Source: Zetaproteobacteria bacterium
GTDB lineage: Bacteria; Pseudomonadota; Zetaproteobacteria; Mariprofundales; Mariprofundaceae
Assembly (NCBI GenBank): GCA_021545665.1
Contig: JAJRTX010000160.1
Location: 1 to 13,834 of the forward strand
Direction: 5' to 3'
Length of the DNA stretch: 13,834 bases
The position numbers were made by a program, and so were the translations under genes. Below are positions 1 through 7,661 of this stretch, one piece after another. The notes under the pieces are model-generated. The model saw only the letters and a program-made list of their open reading frames with translations. It was not told where the DNA came from and did no database searches. Position 1 is the stretch's first letter, and the number at the start of each line of letters is the position of its first letter.

Positions 1-41
1 TAGGGATAGGTCTGCCAGGATTTTAGGAACAAGGCAGATAA

Positions 42-380
42 AATACAAAAAACTCATATATCCTAACCAAAATTAAGTTCCCTCAGACAATATCTCAACT
101 TAACGTATCAAAAATGATTTTCCGACAGACCCCTTTTGTACCTGTCCAGCTGGTAAAAATGGTCAGTATTGTAAACATAGGATGTCTATTCTTCGTGGCG
201 AAGCTGATGCAGTGGTCAGCTCCAATAAAGATGAAGTGTCCATTATGATATCCTGGCTAGCTGGTTCTGATATTGAATTGGTTATCCATTGATATTGCAG
301 AAGCCGAGCATGACTTGGATAAGGCGAGAAGGAAGTTGTTTCGCTCAAAAAGAGCTTTAGCTAAAGCAATGCGCCAATAA
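42..380 (+). pseudogene. Frameshifted remnant of a SWIM zinc-finger protein
   Basis: No intact ORF exists here, but three frame segments read continuously as one protein. Bases 113-289 encode a stretch with CTC, eight residues, then CKH (bases 137-178). This is the CxC-xn-CxH signature of a SWIM zinc finger, a domain usually linked to nucleic-acid or protein binding. That frame ends at TGA 290-292. Dropping one T at 289-290 lets the reading continue (DIAEAEHDLDKARRK...) through a basic, Lys/Arg-rich helical tail to TAA 378-380. Upstream, frame 42-110 (ILTKIKFPQTISQLNVS) probably carries the N-terminal side, after a second shift in the A-run at 110-114. No start codon is identified. The motif and the continued coding character are seen directly; that it is a dead gene and not programmed frameshifting is inference. 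The full gene would have begun near or before the window edge. Confidence 0.6.
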
Positions 381-396
381 ACTTGCTTCGTATGAC

Positions 397-425
397 TTGC
401 ATTGTAGGATTGGCACTCCTATAAT
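397..425 (+). promoter_or_regulatory. Sigma-70-type promoter of rpoH
   Basis: A perfect -10 hexamer TATAAT (420-425) follows a weak -35 TTGCAT (397-402) by 17 bp. Transcription would start near 432. The -10 lies entirely inside the spacer of the CIRCE-like palindrome, so a bound repressor would cover it. Confidence 0.6.
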
Positions 426-436
426 AAGAGTGCCAA
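410..436 (+). promoter_or_regulatory. CIRCE-like HrcA operator upstream of rpoH
   Basis: A perfect inverted repeat, TTGGCACTC (410-418), a 9-nt spacer (419-427) and GAGTGCCAA (428-436). The established CIRCE consensus is TTAGCACTC-N9-GAGTGCTAA. This copy has the same arm length and the same N9 spacing, and differs at one position per arm, with the two changes compensating so the palindrome stays perfect. HrcA is the known CIRCE repressor, normally at groESL and dnaK or hrcA-grpE. Here it would control the sigma-32 gene. hrcA itself is not in the window. Confidence 0.85.
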
Positions 437-490
437 TTGGCAACGCTTCGTTTTGAGGCACAGAATTTTATAGATTTCGGAGGTAGATGC

Positions 491-1312
491 GTGGTGGCTG
501 CAACACTTGAAATGTCGAGTATGGCACTGTTTTCCCGTGATGTGAGGAAGATAGAGAAACTTGATCGAGAGGAAGAGGTTCGTCTGGCCAGATTGTGGCA
601 TGATGATGGCGACCGTGAGGCTGCGCGTCAGCTTGTTGTAGCCAATCTGAATGGCGTAGCCGCTATTGCACGTGAATACCGGCATTTCGGTCTGCCCGAG
701 ATGGATCTGATTCAGGAAGGAACCATGGGCCTGATGCATGCTGTGAAGCGTTTTGATCCGGATCGTGGCTTTCGCCTGATGACTTATGCATCATGGTGGG
801 TGCGTGCCGCCATTCATGATTTTATTCTGCGCTCGTGGAGTATTGTTAAACTTGGTACCAATAAGCTTCAGCGTCGTATTTTTGCCGGTCTGCAGAAGGC
901 CAAAAATGCCATTGCTGCACTCGATGGCCGTAAGGCTGATGAAGTGGGAGCTGACTTTGGCATCAATGGTGCAGAATATCAGGAAGCTGCAAATGCTTTT
1001 TTGCAACGTGATGTGTCACTTGATATTGAGCTGGATGAGGGCAGTTCGATGGTGCATGGTCTACCTTCTCTGGATGCTACACCGGAAGAGATTGTGGCGG
1101 AATCAAATTGGCAGGATCATCAGAAATCAGTTTTATATACAGCTATGAATAAACTGGATGATCGTGATCGCGTTATTGTAAAACGACGCCATCTGGCTGA
1201 AGAACCGGCCACACTGAAGGATCTTTCTGAAGAGTTCGGCGTTTCCATTGAGCGTATCCGCCAACTGGAAGCCCGCGCTTTGCAGCGTTTGAAGGAAACG
1301 GTTATCCAATAA
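491..1312 (+). CDS. rpoH: RNA polymerase heat-shock sigma factor RpoH (sigma-32)
   Basis: Alternative sigma factor that directs RNA polymerase to heat-shock promoters. From a GTG start at 491 it is 273 aa, the usual RpoH size. Sigma region 2 spans about residues 48-122, with the motifs LPEMDLIQEG, AVKRFDPDRG and YASWWVRAAI. Region 4 lies near the C-terminus, with the helix-turn-helix EFGVSIERIRQLEARALQRLK. GTG 491 was chosen because a strong GGAGGT (479-484) sits 6 nt upstream; the longer TTG at 437 would start against the CIRCE arm and has no such site. The RpoH-specific region C box, normally QRKLFFNLR, reads QRRIFAGLQ here (about residues 127-135), so it has diverged at a segment linked to core binding and FtsH/DnaK-mediated control. 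Neighbours are unrelated, and transcription appears to be monocistronic under HrcA/CIRCE control. RpoD or RpoS is unlikely given the length and the absence of region 1.1. Confidence 0.92.
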   Translation: MVAATLEMSSMALFSRDVRKIEKLDREEEVRLARLWHDDGDREAARQLVVANLNGVAAIAREYRHFGLPEMDLIQEGTMGLMHAVKRFDPDRGFRLMTYASWWVRAAIHDFILRSWSIVKLGTNKLQRRIFAGLQKAKNAIAALDGRKADEVGADFGINGAEYQEAANAFLQRDVSLDIELDEGSSMVHGLPSLDATPEEIVAESNWQDHQKSVLYTAMNKLDDRDRVIVKRRHLAEEPATLKDLSEEFGVSIERIRQLEARALQRLKETVIQ

Positions 1313-1336
1313 CTCCGTTTGGAGTCACCCTTTTAA
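1311..1336 (+). terminator. Small hairpin directly after the rpoH stop
   Basis: ACTCC (1312-1316), loop GTTT, GGAGT (1321-1325), followed by CACCC and TTTT (1331-1334). The stem is only 5 bp and the T-run is offset, so this would be a weak terminator or a 3'-end stabilising hairpin. Confidence 0.35.
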
Positions 1337-1370
1337 CATGAAATAAACAACGTGCGTTAGCATGATTATC

Positions 1371-1403
1371 AGGGGGCTTTGGAAAAGGCTCTCTGCCCCT
1401 TTT
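1371..1403 (+). terminator. Possible intrinsic terminator between rpoH and leuS
   Basis: The stem AGGGGGC (1371-1377) pairs with GCCCCTT (1395-1401), seven pairs with one G-T, across a 17-nt loop. Its 3' strand runs into TTTT (1400-1403). The large loop and short T-run make it moderate. It is placed to end rpoH transcripts ahead of leuS. Confidence 0.45.
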
Positions 1404-1471
1404 CATTCGTCACCTAAGCCCTCATCATCCGCAATTCAATATACATATTAAGGGTTCAGGAGTTATTGTCG

Positions 1472-4006
1472 GTGTCAGAGCATTACCAAGCACAGGAAAT
1501 TGAAGTAAAATGGCAGCAGAAATGGGCAGAGTCAGGTTTTGATACCGCTTCTGATGATGCATCTGACAGCAGGGAAAAGTATTACTGTCTGGTGATGTTC
1601 CCGTATCCGTCCGGCAATCTGCATATGGGCCATGTTCGCAATTATTGTCTGGGTGATGCTGTTGCACGTTATAAACGGATGTGTGGTTTCAATGTTTTGC
1701 ATCCTATTGGCTGGGATGCCTTTGGCCTGCCGGCTGAAAATGCCGCGATCAAGCATAAACGGCCACCGGCAGAATGGACTTATTCCAATATTAATCAAAT
1801 GCGAGAGCAACTGAAGCGTTTGGGCTTTTCTTATGACTGGTCACGTGAAATTGCCACCTGCCATCCTGAGTATTATCGCTGGGAACAGTGGCTGTTTACC
1901 AGACTGATAGAGAAAGGACTGGCCTATCAGGCCGAAGCCGAGGTTAACTGGTGTCAGCCCTGTCATACCGTTCTGGCCAATGAGCAGGTGGTGGACGGGG
2001 AGTGCTGGCGTTGTGATACGCCGGTCATTCGTAAAAACCTGAAGCAGTGGTTCATCAAAATCACCGACTATGCTGAAGAACTGCTGGCTGATCTGGATGG
2101 ACTGGATGGATGGCCTGAAAAAGTGCTTGGCATGCAACGCAGCTGGATTGGCAGATCCAGCGGCGCGGAGGTTTCATTTCGACTCGAAAACTCCGATGAA
2201 ACGCTGGATATTTTTACCACGCGCCCGGATACACTGATGGGTGTAACCTATATGGCTGTGGCAGCGGCTCATCCGCTGGCTCGAAAAGCAGCCGAAAGTA
2301 ATATCGAACTTGCCGAATTTCTGGATGAATGCAGCAGGATTTCGACCAAAGAAGCCGATGTGGCGACGATGGAAAAGAAAGGGATGGCAACCGGATTTAA
2401 TGCCGTACATCCGGTTACAGGTGAGAGCGTACCAGTCTGGGTGGCCAATTTCGTGCTGATGGGCTATGGCACGGGTGCCGTGATGAGCGTACCCGCACAT
2501 GACGAGCGAGATTTTGATTTTGCCAATAAATATAGCTTGCCGATTAAACAGGTATTCCAGAATACAGGGCTTTTTGCTGATGGATGGGCAGAAACACACC
2601 CAAAAGAAGATTATGAATATTACTATTTCGATGAAAAGGTTTGGAAAGATTGGTATGCATCCAAATCTTCAGATGATGTACGACTTATAAACTCTGACCC
2701 ATTTGAAGATGGATTGACGTCAGATGAAGCAAAAAGACAGATCACCGAATGGCTTAGCGAGCATGGCAAAGGCAGTGAGCGTATTCAATATCGTCTGCGT
2801 GACTGGCTGGTATCGCGTCAGCGGTATTGGGGTGCACCTATTCCAGTCATTCATTGTGAGGATTGTGGCGCTGTTCCTGTGCCGGAAGAGCAGTTGCCGG
2901 TAGTGCTTCCAACTCATCTGCAGCCGACCGGTGGCGCATCACCTCTAACAGAGTGTGAAGCATTCAAGTATGTTGAATGTCCTGTATGCGGCAAGCCTGC
3001 TGAGCGTGAACTTGATACCTTCGATACTTTTATGGAATCATCCTGGTATATGAACCGCTACAGCAGTCCGCGTAATTACGATGCTATGGTAGATGCTGAG
3101 GCTGTTCATCGCTGGGCACCGGTGGATCAGTATATTGGCGGCGTTGAGCATGCCGTGCTGCATCTTCTTTATGCCCGTTTTTATCACAAGCTGATGCGCG
3201 ATGCCGGACTATTTACCTCTGAACAGGGCGGTAATGAACCATTCAAGAACCTGTTGACTCAGGGTATGGTACTTAAAGACAGCATAAAAATGTCAAAATC
3301 CAGGGGTAATACGGTTGACCCCAATATCATTATTGAACGTTTTGGCGCTGATACCGCCCGCCTGTTCACCCTGTTTGCAGCACCTCCAGAGAAAGATCTG
3401 GAATGGAATGATGCCGGAGTGGAAGGGGCACACCGGTTCCTGAAGCGGGTATGGCGACTGCTGGAGAAGTTGGAAAGTGAGCCCGGAGATGATGAAAATA
3501 AGGAGTCGATCCGGGAACTTCGCTTTGTGATTCATTCTACTATTGGGCGGGTTACTCATGCATTTGATCATGGTTTTGCATTCAATGTAGCCATTGCGGC
3601 ATTAATGGAGTTGGCTAATGCTCTACAGGCATTTGAACCAACCGGAAAATCAGGGATTCTAGCCTACCGTGAAGGCATGCTCGTTCTGGCCAAAATGCTG
3701 GCACCATTCGTACCCCATTTTGCCTGTGAAATAGGTGACAAACTGGGCATGAATGAAATTGCTGTTATAGCAACCTGGCCACAAGTAGATGAATCGGCAC
3801 TGGAGCAGAATATGATTACGCTGGTTGTGCAGGTTCAGGGCAAGAAAAGGGGAGAGATCAGCGTGTCCAAGGATGCCGATCAGGATACAGTATTGGTGGC
3901 AGCACAATCGGATAAGGCCATCAATAAATGGCTCGAAGATATGCAGATTGTGAAAGTTATTCTGGTGCCGGGGAGACTGTTAAATATAGTGGTACGTCCA
4001 GCATGA
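1472..4006 (+). CDS. leuS: Leucyl-tRNA synthetase
   Basis: Class I aminoacyl-tRNA synthetase that charges tRNA-Leu in the cytoplasm; 844 aa from GTG 1472, close to the E. coli length. The catalytic signatures HMGH (residues 51-54) and KMSKS (606-610) are intact. A zinc-binding pair CQPC and CWRC lies at 161-164 and 178-181. The CP1 editing domain (about 225-415) carries the Thr-rich TTRPDTLMG and GYGTGAVMSVPAHDERD motifs, so mischarged tRNA can be hydrolysed. The tail ends in a typical VPGRLLNIVV. GTG 1472 is preferred because AGGAG (1458-1462) is 9 nt away; TTG at 1466 has only 3 nt. Residues about 358-408 form a longer Tyr/Trp/Asp-rich segment than I expect at the end of the editing domain. 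It heads a tightly overlapping operon; lptE starts inside its stop (ATGA). Confidence 0.97.
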   Translation: MSEHYQAQEIEVKWQQKWAESGFDTASDDASDSREKYYCLVMFPYPSGNLHMGHVRNYCLGDAVARYKRMCGFNVLHPIGWDAFGLPAENAAIKHKRPPAEWTYSNINQMREQLKRLGFSYDWSREIATCHPEYYRWEQWLFTRLIEKGLAYQAEAEVNWCQPCHTVLANEQVVDGECWRCDTPVIRKNLKQWFIKITDYAEELLADLDGLDGWPEKVLGMQRSWIGRSSGAEVSFRLENSDETLDIFTTRPDTLMGVTYMAVAAAHPLARKAAESNIELAEFLDECSRISTKEADVATMEKKGMATGFNAVHPVTGESVPVWVANFVLMGYGTGAVMSVPAHDERDFDFANKYSLPIKQVFQNTGLFADGWAETHPKEDYEYYYFDEKVWKDWYASKSSDDVRLINSDPFEDGLTSDEAKRQITEWLSEHGKGSERIQYRLRDWLVSRQRYWGAPIPVIHCEDCGAVPVPEEQLPVVLPTHLQPTGGASPLTECEAFKYVECPVCGKPAERELDTFDTFMESSWYMNRYSSPRNYDAMVDAEAVHRWAPVDQYIGGVEHAVLHLLYARFYHKLMRDAGLFTSEQGGNEPFKNLLTQGMVLKDSIKMSKSRGNTVDPNIIIERFGADTARLFTLFAAPPEKDLEWNDAGVEGAHRFLKRVWRLLEKLESEPGDDENKESIRELRFVIHSTIGRVTHAFDHGFAFNVAIAALMELANALQAFEPTGKSGILAYREGMLVLAKMLAPFVPHFACEIGDKLGMNEIAVIATWPQVDESALEQNMITLVVQVQGKKRGEISVSKDADQDTVLVAAQSDKAINKWLEDMQIVKVILVPGRLLNIVVRPA

Positions 4007-4500
4007 AGAACCTGTTTCTGCCAGTTTTGATGTTGTTGACATCCTGTGGTTACCATCTTGTTGGTCATGGGAATGATGTCGGGGCGATTCCTGCCGATGT
4101 GCGCACACTCAGTGTTGTTGCTAGCGGTGAATCGCAACAGATACTCACGCTTTTGCGTCGGCATTTGAATTCAGAGTCATATTCACTGATTGAGCATGGC
4201 GATAGTACTGATGAAGAGCATCATGCTTTGCTTCGACTTCAGGTTTACCCGGTTTCTTTTAATCCTTCAGCTTATGATGTGGCGGGTGTTGCCGTTCAGT
4301 ATCGTATGGTGCTTAGTGGCTCGCTGCAGGTAGAGCGGATGGGTGAAATCATCTGGCAAAGTGGCCCAATTCAGCGATTGGGGGATATTTTTGTCGCTGG
4401 CGACCCTACCAGTATTGAGGCATCGCGTGAGCGACTAATACGTGATTTGCGCAAACAATGGCTTCAGGATGCAATGGGTCGTTTGCGTTCCGGTTTTTAG
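4003..4500 (+). CDS. lptE: LPS-assembly lipoprotein LptE
   Basis: Outer-membrane lipoprotein that plugs the LptD barrel and helps deliver lipopolysaccharide to the cell surface. The 165-aa product begins with Lys and a hydrophobic stretch ending in a lipobox LLTSC, lipidated Cys15. The Gly at +2 fits outer-membrane sorting, and the following CGYHL is the usual LptE mature N-terminus. The rest is a mixed alpha/beta domain of family size with little motif conservation. ATG 4003 overlaps the leuS stop by 4 bp; a longer in-frame extension to 3928 is rejected because it would remove the N-terminal signal. Between leuS and holA, this is the classic lptE position, which supports the call as much as the sequence does. 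Confidence 0.9.
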   Translation: MKNLFLPVLMLLTSCGYHLVGHGNDVGAIPADVRTLSVVASGESQQILTLLRRHLNSESYSLIEHGDSTDEEHHALLRLQVYPVSFNPSAYDVAGVAVQYRMVLSGSLQVERMGEIIWQSGPIQRLGDIFVAGDPTSIEASRERLIRDLRKQWLQDAMGRLRSGF

Positions 4501-5489
4501 TGAGGCTCTCACCTCGGCAATTGTTGCCTGCTCAACACAAGAGCTATTACCTGCATGGTGAAGATCAGGATGCAATACATGAGGCTGCTGAGGCATTATT
4601 AGCAGCCGGAGAGCCAGAGGCTGTGCGTCTGCGCGTGGATGTGAAGGAACTAGCCAGAATAGAGGCGGAATCAAAGAATCAGGGGCTGTTTGGACCGTCT
4701 AATTGTTATGCGTTGGTGCGCAATGTGCAATCAGCAAACCCTAAGCAGACTGAACACCTGTTGAAACTTGCACATGCTGTTTTGCCTGGTAACAGGTTAA
4801 TTATTTGTGCTATTGGCATCGACTGGAAAAAGGCACTGCATAAGAAAATGAAAGCGGAAAGTGCTTTGGTTCAGTGTGAATTTCATCTTCCTGATGAAGC
4901 TGAGTTCAGGTGTTGGTTGCAAGAAGAAATCAGAAAAACAAAGCTAAATATGTCTTCTGATATGCTATCATGGGTATCCGAACGACTGTGTGGCATGCGT
5001 CTGGCGACTAGACAGTTGATACAGCGTCTTGTCTGGTATGATGGTGGTACGGGTGAAGTGTTAACGTTGGAAGTGATCGGTGAGTTGTTGGGAGAACGGG
5101 CACCGGATGCATTGGAAGACTGGTGCCATGCGGTAGCCAAACGGGATGTCAGGGCTCCGGGTCTGACGAGACGGTTATTACACGATCAGAATTTAGCCGA
5201 AGTGCAGATGTTATCCTGGCTGAGAATGCGTTTGCAGCAGATTCTGATGTATTGCTGGTTTCAATCAAAACGGGAGCGTAACCCTTTGCAGGCAGCAAAA
5301 GTGTTTGGTGCGGCACGCGGCAAGGTTGCTGAGGAATCCAGACGCTGGAGCGGTCAGGAATTGAATATGGCTGTGAATCGGATTGTGGCAGCAGAAAAGT
5401 TAATTAAAGGTGCTTCAGTAGAAGATAAATCTATAGTCATTGAGCGGTTGGTTCTGGATCTGGTCAGCAAAGGCCGCTTGGCTGCATGA
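4500..5489 (+). CDS. holA: DNA polymerase III subunit delta
   Basis: Delta subunit of the clamp loader, which opens the beta sliding clamp during replication. From GTG 4500 it is 329 aa and begins MRLSPRQL, the normal HolA N-terminus, followed by a YYLHGEDQDAIHEA segment like the LLxGDExxLxxEA of the family. The delta-type AAA+ fold lacks a Walker A, as expected; C-terminal helices contain the LxWLRMRLQQIL pattern of the collar domain. The GTG shares its first base with the lptE TAG and has no clear ribosome site, which points to translational coupling. An upstream ATG at 4458 would add 14 residues inside lptE without family support. bioA begins inside its stop codon. Confidence 0.9.
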   Translation: MRLSPRQLLPAQHKSYYLHGEDQDAIHEAAEALLAAGEPEAVRLRVDVKELARIEAESKNQGLFGPSNCYALVRNVQSANPKQTEHLLKLAHAVLPGNRLIICAIGIDWKKALHKKMKAESALVQCEFHLPDEAEFRCWLQEEIRKTKLNMSSDMLSWVSERLCGMRLATRQLIQRLVWYDGGTGEVLTLEVIGELLGERAPDALEDWCHAVAKRDVRAPGLTRRLLHDQNLAEVQMLSWLRMRLQQILMYCWFQSKRERNPLQAAKVFGAARGKVAEESRRWSGQELNMAVNRIVAAEKLIKGASVEDKSIVIERLVLDLVSKGRLAA

Positions 5490-6775
5490 GTCGGGAGCCC
5501 TCCGCCCCGGATTGGCTTACCTTTGAACGTCAGCATGTCTGGCATCCTTATGCTTCGATGCAGAACCCTTCTCCAGCCTATCCTGTAAAAAGTGCATCCG
5601 GCGTATATCTTGAGTTTGAGAATGGGCAACAGGTGATTGATGGCATGGCCTCATGGTGGTGTGCGATTCATGGTTACAATGTGCCTGAATTAAATGCCGC
5701 GATTGAATCGCAACTTGGGAGCATGTCACATGTGATGTTCGGCGGCCTGACACATGAGCCGGCGGCCAGACTGGCGAAAAAACTTCTGGATATAACACCG
5801 TCAGCTATGAACCATGTTTTCTTTACTGATTCAGGTTCTGTGGCGGTGGAGGTTGCTATTAAAATGGCTATCCAATACTGGCAGGCAAAGGGGCACAGTA
5901 AAAAATCCAGATTGCTGACTATACGCAAGGGTTATCACGGTGACACTTTCGCTGCAATGAGTGTTTGTGATCCGCTATCCGGCATGCACCATTTATTTGC
6001 CGACACATTGGCCAGGCAGTTTTTTGCAGATACACCGACTGTGGTCAATGATGATGAATGGGACGACAGTCAGATTGCATCATTTCGGGTTCAGATAGAA
6101 AAGCATCATGCAGAGATTGCTGCAGTGATTCTGGAGCCGATTGTTCAGGGTGCCGGCGGCATGCGCTTTTATGCGCCGGAGTTTTTGCGTCAGGTGCGTA
6201 AGCTGTGTGATCAATTTGAAGTGCTGCTTATTGTTGACGAAATAGCTACAGGTTTCGGGCGCACCGGAACCATGTTTGCCAGCGAACAGGCAAATGTTCA
6301 GCCTGATATTATGTGTGTCGGCAAGGCCTTGACTGGCGGTTATCTGACTCTGGCGGCTGTGCTTTGTTCTGCCTCCGTTTGTGATGGTATTCATGCCGAC
6401 GGACAGGGAGTACTGATGCATGGGCCCACATTTATGGCCAATCCGCTGGCCTGTGCAGTGGCGCTGGCCAGTATAAATCTATTGCTCGACTCCCCCTGGC
6501 AGCAGCGGACTGCCTGCATTGAACAGCAATTGAAAAAGTCACTGGCCCCATGCAGAGCATTGTCATCTGTAGCCGATGTCCGGATTAAAGGTGCAATCGG
6601 GATCATCGAAATGAAGGAAGCTGTGGATGTAGAAGATGTTCAGAAGGCCTTGATTGAGCAGGATGTCTGGCTACGTCCATTCGGCAAGCTGATTTACACT
6701 ATGCCTCCATATATAGTTTCACCAAACCAGCTTAAGTCTATTTGTGATGCAATGATAAATGTCTGCTCCCGTTAA
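5486..6775 (+). CDS. bioA: Adenosylmethionine-8-amino-7-oxononanoate aminotransferase
   Basis: PLP-dependent class III aminotransferase of biotin synthesis. It converts 7-keto-8-aminopelargonate (KAPA) to 7,8-diaminopelargonate (DAPA) with S-adenosylmethionine as amino donor. The 429-aa length matches BioA. Visible signatures are VWHPYASM near the N-terminus, GMASWWCAIHGY (53-64), TDSGSVAVE around the cofactor phosphate, GYHGDT (149-154), VDEIATGFGRTG with Asp251, and the Schiff-base Lys280 in VGKALTGGY. The HPY and MASWW motifs favour BioA over related transaminases. It overlaps holA by ATGA and is overlapped by the radical SAM gene by 17 bp. No other bio genes are in the window, so it appears to be detached from a bio cluster and expressed with housekeeping genes. 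Confidence 0.95.
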   Translation: MSREPSAPDWLTFERQHVWHPYASMQNPSPAYPVKSASGVYLEFENGQQVIDGMASWWCAIHGYNVPELNAAIESQLGSMSHVMFGGLTHEPAARLAKKLLDITPSAMNHVFFTDSGSVAVEVAIKMAIQYWQAKGHSKKSRLLTIRKGYHGDTFAAMSVCDPLSGMHHLFADTLARQFFADTPTVVNDDEWDDSQIASFRVQIEKHHAEIAAVILEPIVQGAGGMRFYAPEFLRQVRKLCDQFEVLLIVDEIATGFGRTGTMFASEQANVQPDIMCVGKALTGGYLTLAAVLCSASVCDGIHADGQGVLMHGPTFMANPLACAVALASINLLLDSPWQQRTACIEQQLKKSLAPCRALSSVADVRIKGAIGIIEMKEAVDVEDVQKALIEQDVWLRPFGKLIYTMPPYIVSPNQLKSICDAMINVCSR

Positions 6776-7634
6776 TTCTCCGGATCCTACGAATGAGCAG
6801 TTAAGTACAAGTAATCATGACAGAGATGTTGTCAATATGACTTATGTTTACCCGGTCATTTCACGGCGGGCTGGAGGTGTGTCCGTAGGCATCAATCTTA
6901 ATCTGAACAATGCTTGTAACTGGCGCTGTGCTTATTGCCAGGTGCCGAACCTCGTGCGCGGAGTGGCTCCGGAAATTGATCTGGCTTGCCTGGCTTCTGA
7001 GTTGAAGGTGATGCTGGATAATATTCTGCATGGTGACTTTATGGCTCGGAGGGTGCCCGAAGATTGTCGCAAGCTTTGTGATGTGGCGATCTCAGGGAAT
7101 GGAGAACCGACAAGCTGCCGCTCATTCGATACTGTGGTTGCAGTTATTTCACAGCAAATGAAAAATTCAGACTTAAATATTCCATTACGCCTGATTACCA
7201 ACGGTTCATATATACACAAGCCATATGTACAGGTCGGGCTGAGCACGATGTCATCAAACTATGGTGAGGTTTGGATCAAGGTCGACAGTGTTACTGATGA
7301 AGGAATTCGGCGAATCAACGGCATTAAGCTGGATGAGGCACGTTTGCGACAGCAGGTGGAGATGGCAGCAAATCACTGTCCCACGTGGATTCAAACCTGC
7401 ATGGTCGCCTGGGATGGACAACCCCCTTCGTTTGAAGAGGCCTCTGCATATCTACAATTTCTCTCCAGTCTGAAACAGAAACATGTGCCGCTTCAAGGGG
7501 TCAAGTTGTACGGGTTAGCACGTCCGTCATTGCAGCAGGAATCCGTGCACCTGAAGGCACTGGACAGTGGTTGGATGGAGAATATGGCAGTTCAGATAAG
7601 GCAGTACGGTTTTGATGTCACCCTGTCAGTTTAG
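6759..7634 (+). CDS. Radical SAM protein, COG0731-like
   Basis: Radical S-adenosylmethionine enzyme. The 4Fe-4S motif is CNWRCAYC (CxxxCxxC, Cys 53, 57 and 60). It is preceded by PVISRRAGGVSVGINL, much like the PSRRLGxSLGIN of COG0731 (wyosine/imidazoG37-synthetase-like) proteins, and followed by an ISGNGEPT segment, the family's SAM-contacting GxGEPT-type motif. The C-terminal VKLYGLARPS also fits that group. The substrate is unknown; bacterial members of this group are poorly characterised. The first ~26 residues are low-complexity (SxxDPTNEQLSTSNHD), and the conserved part starts at ATG 6837, so the true start could be there. With the longer frame the gene overlaps bioA by 17 bp and closes the operon. 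Confidence 0.82.
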   Translation: MSAPVNSPDPTNEQLSTSNHDRDVVNMTYVYPVISRRAGGVSVGINLNLNNACNWRCAYCQVPNLVRGVAPEIDLACLASELKVMLDNILHGDFMARRVPEDCRKLCDVAISGNGEPTSCRSFDTVVAVISQQMKNSDLNIPLRLITNGSYIHKPYVQVGLSTMSSNYGEVWIKVDSVTDEGIRRINGIKLDEARLRQQVEMAANHCPTWIQTCMVAWDGQPPSFEEASAYLQFLSSLKQKHVPLQGVKLYGLARPSLQQESVHLKALDSGWMENMAVQIRQYGFDVTLSV

Positions 7635-7653
7635 CGCTAACAGGCCAGACAGG
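7622..7653. terminator. Hairpin between convergent genes
   Basis: CCTGTC (7622-7627) pairs with GACAGG (7648-7653), with a self-complementary TTAGCGCTAA (7631-7640) inside the loop. It spans the meeting point of the radical SAM gene and the crp-like gene. There is no T-run on either strand, so at most it is a weak bidirectional 3'-end structure. Confidence 0.25.
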
Positions 7654-7661
7654 CATTGCAA

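Noticed and set aside
437..490. TTG at 437 as the rpoH start
   Set aside because: It would begin at the CIRCE edge, only a few bases after the predicted transcription start, with no ribosome site. GTG 491 has GGAGGT at ideal distance.
3928..4002. N-terminal extension of lptE inside leuS
   Set aside because: It would place 25 residues ahead of the signal peptide and lipobox and destroy lipoprotein export.
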